The translations under genes and the position numbers were made by a program. Of a stretch of 64,000 bases of DNA, positions 55,844 through 64,000 are shown piece after piece; the stretch's first letter is position 1, and the number at the start of each line of letters is the position of its first letter. Below the pieces are notes generated by a model. It had not been told where the DNA came from. It did no database searches and saw only the letters and a program-made list of their open reading frames with translations. Source of the stretch: Acidobacteriota bacterium (GTDB lineage Bacteria; Acidobacteriota; Blastocatellia; Pyrinomonadales; Pyrinomonadaceae). The stretch lies in the NCBI GenBank assembly GCA_019239425.1, contig JAFAZX010000103.1:85127-149126 (forward strand). The letters run 5' to 3'.

Positions 55844-58159
55844 TCACGCCAGCCCGTGCCGCTTGCGCAGGAACCACTCGCCGCTCAAGAGGCCGACGAG
55901 CAGGAGGAAGTTGACGGGCATGTCCCAGAGGTCTTTCGTCACGGGGCGCGAGTTGTCGGTCTGACGGTAGGTCAGATCGGCGACGAGCGCGCCGGCCTCT
56001 TCGAGCGTGTAGTACCTGCCGCCCGTCTCGGCGGCGACGCGCTTGAGCAGCTCCTCGTTGAGCGAGGCGTCGTAGAACTCGCGGTTCAGCTCCGCGACCA
56101 GGAACTCCGACTGCGCCGCGGCCTCGCCGATGGAGACGCCGCTTGCCGTCAGCTCGATCCGATGACGACCCAACTCGTCGGCCTTGAACTCGCCGACGTA
56201 GACCGCCCGCTCGTCGCGCGCGGTGAAGCGGAGCGGCACCTCGACGGTCGCGCCCGAGGGCTTCGTGACGTGCGCGACGGCGCGCGCGTCCGCCGCCGGG
56301 TCGAACTTCTTATCCCTCAGGTCGGCGACGATGCGCACCGTGTCGCCGTCGGCGTATACGTCCTGCTCGGCCGCGACCTCGAACTGGCGCGGGGTTGTTT
56401 GCACAAGGTAACGTAACATCTGACGCCAGAAGTTCTCGTGCGCGTTGCTCTTCGAGTCCATGCGCATCCGCCAGCGCCAGGTGTCCGACGCCGCGAACGC
56501 GAGCGCCTGCCCGCGCCCGTAGCGCTGCTGCGCGAGCAGCGTCACGGCCCCACCCGCGCGCCCCGCGCCCTCCGCGCGCCGCGCTTCGAGCAGGACGGTC
56601 GCGCCCGGCTTCACGCCCGCGGGCGCTTCGGGGACGGAGACGGGCGGCAGTTCGCTCCAGGTCTTCTGACTCTGCTGCCGGTCTTCGCTCAGGCGCGTGA
56701 CCGGGTGCGAGGCGCCGCGCGCGGTGAGCTGCGCCTTGTAGACGGCCGCGTACGCATCCGGGTTCGGCGCCTGCGGCACGCCCGAAGGCCGCGCGTTGAT
56801 GACGAAGGGGAGCGCGTCGGCCACGGGCGTGCCCGCGTAGCCCCCCGCGCCGAAGGCGAAGCGTCCCCCTAAAGCGAGCAGCCCGCCGCCCCGGCGCGCG
56901 ACGAAAGCCTCAATCGCACGCAACTGCTCGGCCGTGAAGAAGCTCGCCTCGACGCTTCCCAACATCAGGCCGTCGTATGCGAACAGCTCCCCCTCGGTTT
57001 TAGGGAAACCTTCCGACAGCTCCGCCTCGCCCGAGACGCCCTGCCGGTAGAGTTTGTTCTCGCCCGTGCGCAGGAGGGAGATGAGCTGGACGTTCTTCTC
57101 GTCGCGCGCGAGCGAGTCGCGCAGCTTGCCCAGTTCCCAGCGCGGCTCGCCCTCGACGTAGAGCACGCGCATCGGCCCCTCGACGACTTCGACCAGGGCC
57201 TCGCGCCGGTTGTTCTCGACCGTCAGCTCGCCTTCGAGCGGCTGTACGTCGAACGTGTAGCGGTGCGTGCCCGGCGTCTCCGGCACAAGCTCCATCCGCA
57301 CGACCTCGGTCTCGCCGCCGCGCAGGGGGAACTCGTCCGTCCTGACCGCGCGGCCGTCCTCGCTCGCCGCGATGCGCACCTTCGTCGCGCCGTAGCCGCT
57401 CGCGCGCACGAACGCCTCGACCTCGACGCTCGAACCGACGAGCACGCGGCGCGGGAGGTTGACGCGCACCAGTTCCGCGTCGGCCGGGCGGCGCGCGCTC
57501 CCGACGCCGACCGTGTAGACGGGCAGGCCGCGCGCGCGCAGGTTGCGCAGCTCCGCGCCCAGGTCTGCGCCCGCGTTCGCCGCGCCGTCCGAGACGAGCA
57601 CGACGGCCGACAGGGGCGCCCCCGTCGAACGCCTCGCCGCCTCCGCAAGCGCGCCCGAGAGGTCGCTCGCGCCGCCTTCGCCCGTCAGTTCTGCGACGTC
57701 GCCGACGTTGTCGAGTTGGCTTGAGAAGCCGTACTCCTGCGTCCTGAACTTCTCGCGCAGGCGCTTCTGGAAGTCGCCCTCCGGGTCGAAGAGCGCGGCC
57801 TTCATCGCTTCGAGGCGCGTGAGGCCGCCGCCCGCGTCGGCCATCTGCATGCTGCGCGAGTCGTCCCCGACGAGCGCCACGGTGCTGCTGCGCGGGACGA
57901 CCGAGGGCACCACGACCACGGGCTTTAAGAGCAGGAAGAGGATGAGGAGGAAGAGCGCCGAGCGCAGGGCGATGAGGCCGGCGCGCGTCGTGCCGCCGAG
58001 GCGCGTGCGCGGGCGCACGTACGCGAAGTAGACGAAGGCGACGAGCGCCAGCGCGCAGGCGACGATGACGAGCGTGTGCGGGCGCACGTCGAAGCCGAAA
58101 CGCCCGTTCGCGAAGACGGCGCGCTCCTGACCCGAGAGAAACTGCAGGAGCCTTTCCAT
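55844..58159 (-). CDS. VWA/GATase-like membrane protein
   Basis: The 771-aa protein has two N-terminal membrane helices (LVIVACALALVAFVYFAYV and ALRSALFLLILFLLLKPVVVV). A VWA domain follows (VALVGDDSRSMQMAD near 101, VVLVSDGAANAGADLGAEL), then bacterial Ig-like sheets, a class I GATase-like domain (RVLYVEGEPRWELGKLRD, EAFVARRGGGLLALGGRFAFG) and a final helix (MPVNFLLLVGLLSGEWFLRKRHG). This is the same general architecture as the BatA protein of the MoxR set, and it probably belongs to the same complex. The Asp-rich DDSRSM differs from the usual DxSxS only in the first Asp spacing. A promoter candidate lies upstream. Confidence 0.87.
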   Translation of the reverse strand: MERLLQFLSGQERAVFANGRFGFDVRPHTLVIVACALALVAFVYFAYVRPRTRLGGTTRAGLIALRSALFLLILFLLLKPVVVVPSVVPRSSTVALVGDDSRSMQMADAGGGLTRLEAMKAALFDPEGDFQKRLREKFRTQEYGFSSQLDNVGDVAELTGEGGASDLSGALAEAARRSTGAPLSAVVLVSDGAANAGADLGAELRNLRARGLPVYTVGVGSARRPADAELVRVNLPRRVLVGSSVEVEAFVRASGYGATKVRIAASEDGRAVRTDEFPLRGGETEVVRMELVPETPGTHRYTFDVQPLEGELTVENNRREALVEVVEGPMRVLYVEGEPRWELGKLRDSLARDEKNVQLISLLRTGENKLYRQGVSGEAELSEGFPKTEGELFAYDGLMLGSVEASFFTAEQLRAIEAFVARRGGGLLALGGRFAFGAGGYAGTPVADALPFVINARPSGVPQAPNPDAYAAVYKAQLTARGASHPVTRLSEDRQQSQKTWSELPPVSVPEAPAGVKPGATVLLEARRAEGAGRAGGAVTLLAQQRYGRGQALAFAASDTWRWRMRMDSKSNAHENFWRQMLRYLVQTTPRQFEVAAEQDVYADGDTVRIVADLRDKKFDPAADARAVAHVTKPSGATVEVPLRFTARDERAVYVGEFKADELGRHRIELTASGVSIGEAAAQSEFLVAELNREFYDASLNEELLKRVAAETGGRYYTLEEAGALVADLTYRQTDNSRPVTKDLWDMPVNFLLLVGLLSGEWFLRKRHGLA

Positions 58160-58213
58160 GCAGCGGAAATCAGATTTGTCCCAACTCCGACCTGAGGGTT
58201 ACGCCCGGAGGAT

Positions 58214-58288
58214 TTCACCACAGAGACACAGAGGCACAGCTTTGAAGACAATAGTCAACAAGCTGTGCCTCTGTGTCTCTGTGGTGAA
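58214..58288. repeat. Inverted octanucleotide repeat, ACACAGAG family (copy 7)
   Basis: The 29-base arms 58214-58242 and 58260-58288 are perfect complements. It lies in the leader region of the VWA gene. Confidence 0.92.
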
Positions 58289-58497
58289 CTGCCCCTTACT
58301 CATCACGCACGCGTCAACGGAGGCAGGCCGGTCACCGTCGCAGGCGCCGACCGGTTGAAAAATTCAAACGCCCCGGCGGCGACGCGCCGAAGCGTTGGCT
58401 GTATGGCGACAATATCCAATCTGGCAAACCGAAAGTCAACACCCTCTCGGACGCTTCTCCAAACCTTCCGAGATTCCGTCCAAACGAACCCAACTTC
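58289..58497. other. Gap after eutBC with a promoter but no gene
   Basis: It separates the eutBC gene (same strand, upstream) from the VWA gene. It contains the promoter candidate and no recognisable RNA gene. The short palindromic GGTTGAAAAATTCAAAC at 58352 is the only other structure seen. Confidence 0.45.
58411..58439 (-). promoter_or_regulatory. Candidate promoter for the VWA-caspase-MoxR set
   Basis: On the minus strand there is TTGACT (58434-58439), a 17-base spacer and GATATT (58411-58416). It would start transcription near 58404 and give a leader of about 245 bases that includes the 58214 palindrome. Confidence 0.4.
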
Positions 58498-60615
58498 CTA
58501 CCGTTTCTTGAACCCCGAGCCGAGCGCCACGCCCGAGCGCCGCTCTTCGAACGCGCGCGAGACGCAAGCCCTTATCTCCTCGACGGCCGCGTCCGCGCGC
58601 TTCCCCTTCGCGTTGATGCCGCAGACGGCGGTCGTGCACGCGTGGTCGAGCGAAGGACTCCAACGCGACTTCCCCGCCGCGTCGCGCCCGTAGGTGACGT
58701 AGGCCGAGAGCGTGTTCAGGCCCGTCCCCGGCCGCTCGCCGATGAGATGAACGATCAAGTCAACGCCCAGCAGCTCGCCCGCGTGATAGCCCGCGCGCAC
58801 GCGCCCGTTCGTCAAGACCAGGTTGACCTCGCCGACGTGCAGACCCGACTCCGTCAACTCCCTGCGCAGGCGCGGCAGGACGGCCCGCAAATTCTCGTTG
58901 AGCGCGTCGGCGTTGAGTCCGTCCGAGAGGACGAGCTGCACTTGCGGAAGCCGGGCGCCATAGAGCGTCGAGACGCGCGCCGCGTCCTCCGGCCGCAGCA
59001 GCTCGCCCGCCGCAGGCTCCGAAAGGTAATGCTCGCGGTCGCGCGCCGGCGTCAGCACGCGCAGGTGCTTCGGACTGACTTCCCGCAAGACCCCTTCGTC
59101 AATCGTCGAGTAGAGAGCGCGCCGCGCGTGCTTGTAAATCATCTCAAGCCGCGCCCCGACCGCGGGCGGCGCCTCGAACCCTTCCGCGCGGCCGAGGCCG
59201 AGGTCGAAGCCGCGCCCCTTCAACGTCTCGACCTTCTTCAAAGCTTCGGCGCGCAGAGCCTCGTCGGTGCGCGTGTCGCCGCCGGCCCTCGAATACGCGG
59301 CGTAGAGCGCCGCCACACTCTCCGCGCCCGCGCGCGGCCGTCCGCTTGAGTCCAATACCCCGAGTTCGTTCAGACGCCTCCGCATCGGCGTCGAGATGCT
59401 TTTCCGCGTGCGCGCGCGCAACTGCGGGTGCTCGCGGAAGGAGGTCGTCAGGTAGCCGAGCATCGGGTCGGCGTTGCCCGCGACGGCCATCAGGTACGCG
59501 GGCGCCGCGCGCTCGACGACCTCGGCCGTGACCCGCTTCAGCTCGGACGGCTCGACGCCCATGTGGAAGGTCGAGCACACGTCCAGGCCCATCGTCAGCC
59601 CGTGCAGCTTCGCCATCACGGTGTCTTCCAGGCACGCGCGCAGAAGCTGTTCGCCCGTCCTGAAGACCTCCGGCCCGATGAACCCGGCCACGTCGTTGAC
59701 GATCATCCACGCGCCCGTCCGCTTCCCCACGTGGCGCGCGACGCCGTACGTCCGCGCTTCGAGCGTGACCATGTCTAACCCTTCGGCCGCGCCGTTCGTC
59801 ACCTCCGCGCCCTGCCCTGTCTCGAAGTAGAGGCCCTCGAAGCCGCGCGCGAGTTCCATCACGCCCTCCACGTCTAACCCGACCATCCCGCCGAGCGCCT
59901 TCGAAGTGCCGGCCAGGCTCTGAAAGCCCACGTCAACCTTCACGCGCTGGCGCGCGCTCGACTGCTTCACGATGTCGGAGAGGACGCAGTAGCGCGTGGG
60001 GAGTTGGAGACGCTCGACGACGGAGCGGAGCAGCTCTTCGAGGCGGACGATTGTCTCCAGGTCGTCGCCCGCGGGGTTGAGGCCGAGGATGACGTCGCCG
60101 CAGCCGTAGGTGAGACCTTCGAGGACGGAGAAGAGTATCTCCTCCTCGTCGTCGCCCGGACTGTTCGGCTGCAGGCGCGAGCCGAAGTGTCCCGGCGAGC
60201 CGACGGCCACGCCCTCGCCCGGCAGGGGGTTGAAGAGCTTGCGCGCGACCGCCGAGAGCTCGTCGTTCGTCATGAGCTTGACGACCGCGGCGATTGACTC
60301 GCTGCCCAACCCGTCCCGGTAACGCCGAACCCACCCCGCGCCGCCCTCGCCCAGAAGAAGACGCTTCAACCCCGCGACCGTCAGGTTTGAGATTTCCGCC
60401 GCGAGCCTTCGGTCGAGCGCCGCGTCCAAAGCCTCGCTCACGCCGTCCTCGACGAACGCCGCGGCCCGCAACTCACCCAACGTCAACGCGCCGAGCGCCG
60501 AGCGCGCCGACGCGCGCAACCGTTCGTCCCGCGTCCCGCCTAACGTCGCGTCACCCTCCTTGAACTCGTTGGCGAGGGCGAACGTGCGCAGCAGCTCCTC
60601 TCGGTCGAAAGCCAT
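58498..60615 (-). CDS. eutBC: Fused ethanolamine ammonia-lyase (EutB-EutC in one chain)
   Basis: The 705-aa product joins both subunits of coenzyme-B12-dependent ethanolamine ammonia-lyase, which converts ethanolamine to acetaldehyde and ammonia. Residues 1 to about 450 are EutB: LMTNDELSAVARKLFNPLPG, VGSPGHFGSRLQPNSPGDD, TYGCGDVILGLNPAGDD, QSLAGTSKALGGMVGLDVEG. Residues about 500-705 are EutC: RVSTLYGARLPQVQLVLSDGLNADAL, LIGERPGTGLNTLSAYVTYG, CTTAVCGINAKGKRADAAVEE. In enteric bacteria these are separate genes (about 453 and 295 aa). Here EutC lacks its usual first part. No eutJGH shell, EutA reactivase or regulator is visible. ATG 60615 has no strong ribosome site, with an AATTTGA repeat just upstream. 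Confidence 0.93.
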   Translation of the reverse strand: MAFDREELLRTFALANEFKEGDATLGGTRDERLRASARSALGALTLGELRAAAFVEDGVSEALDAALDRRLAAEISNLTVAGLKRLLLGEGGAGWVRRYRDGLGSESIAAVVKLMTNDELSAVARKLFNPLPGEGVAVGSPGHFGSRLQPNSPGDDEEEILFSVLEGLTYGCGDVILGLNPAGDDLETIVRLEELLRSVVERLQLPTRYCVLSDIVKQSSARQRVKVDVGFQSLAGTSKALGGMVGLDVEGVMELARGFEGLYFETGQGAEVTNGAAEGLDMVTLEARTYGVARHVGKRTGAWMIVNDVAGFIGPEVFRTGEQLLRACLEDTVMAKLHGLTMGLDVCSTFHMGVEPSELKRVTAEVVERAAPAYLMAVAGNADPMLGYLTTSFREHPQLRARTRKSISTPMRRRLNELGVLDSSGRPRAGAESVAALYAAYSRAGGDTRTDEALRAEALKKVETLKGRGFDLGLGRAEGFEAPPAVGARLEMIYKHARRALYSTIDEGVLREVSPKHLRVLTPARDREHYLSEPAAGELLRPEDAARVSTLYGARLPQVQLVLSDGLNADALNENLRAVLPRLRRELTESGLHVGEVNLVLTNGRVRAGYHAGELLGVDLIVHLIGERPGTGLNTLSAYVTYGRDAAGKSRWSPSLDHACTTAVCGINAKGKRADAAVEEIRACVSRAFEERRSGVALGSGFKKR

Positions 60616-60621
60616 AACGAT

Positions 60622-60649
60622 TAAATTTCAAATTTGAACTTTCAAATTC

Positions 60650-60650
<1 letters not shown>
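60622..60650. repeat. AATTTGA/AATTTCA heptanucleotide repeat between GH2 and eutBC
   Basis: About four degenerate 7-base units fill the gap between the GH2 stop and the eutBC start codon. Confidence 0.8.

Positions 60651-64000
<3,350 letters not shown>

Noticed and set aside
58340-58380. Possible tRNA because of GGTTGAAAAATTCAAAC
   Set aside because: No acceptor stem, D-arm or anticodon arm can be arranged around it.

Overview
The window is strongly GC-rich, densely coded and almost free of long gaps. It carries Oar-type TonB receptors with a carboxypeptidase-regulatory-like N-terminus, MoxR/DUF58/VWA/DUF4159 gene sets, Tat-exported glycosidases and many intergenic palindromes. This combination suggests a heterotrophic Gram-negative bacterium of the Acidobacteriota, possibly class Blastocatellia. 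That placement is inference; there is no rRNA gene here to test it, and I recognised no tRNA.

Region 1 (1-32472) is a plant-cell-wall polysaccharide locus. In order it holds a truncated TonB-dependent receptor, a XylF-type D-xylose-binding protein, GH2 beta-mannosidase, a Gfo/Idh/MocA oxidoreductase, a gutted GH9 gene, GH3, GH3 (Tat), GH51 (Tat), GH42, GH31 alpha-xylosidase, a Tat-exported sugar isomerase/epimerase-like protein, a PD40/TolB-like protein, a class-C serine hydrolase, full-length GH9, GH105, GH10 xylanase, GH3 with a PA14 insert, and another GH3. A GH5 mannanase (fused to DUF4126) and a LacZ-type GH2 lie further right. Together they could take apart xyloglucan, arabinoxylan and galactomannan in the periplasm, releasing xylose, arabinose, galactose, glucose and mannose. 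A shared palindromic operator, TTTGTT-N10-ACAAAA, lies at the TonB promoter (two copies), between xylF and the GH2 mannosidase, and at the GH31 promoter. It looks like a xylose-responsive (ROK/XylR-like) regulon.

Region 2 (32866-40599) is amino-acid metabolism: ilvE-like and cimA (isoleucine via citramalate), proA and proB (proline), a class I aminotransferase and a putative esterase. Region 3 (40673-58159) is one long minus-strand set: a VWA membrane protein, a caspase-like protein lacking the catalytic Cys, a TPR/HExxH protein, MoxR ATPase, GNAT, DUF58, a BatA/VWA protein, a large DUF4175-like protein, DUF4159, and the DUF4126-GH5 fusion. Region 4 (58498-64000) has a fused EutB-EutC ethanolamine ammonia-lyase, the LacZ-type GH2, and a truncated ORF at the edge.

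The most unusual feature is the intergenic DNA. About twenty gaps hold long, often perfect, inverted repeats. The arms are degenerate tandem heptanucleotides (GTGATAA, GGATGAA, ATGATGA, GTAGACA, GGGTGCT, AATTTGA families) or an octanucleotide (ACACAGAG family). Several arms run into genes, where they supply stop codons, C-terminal tails or a start codon. Two elements differ between arms by exactly one repeat unit.
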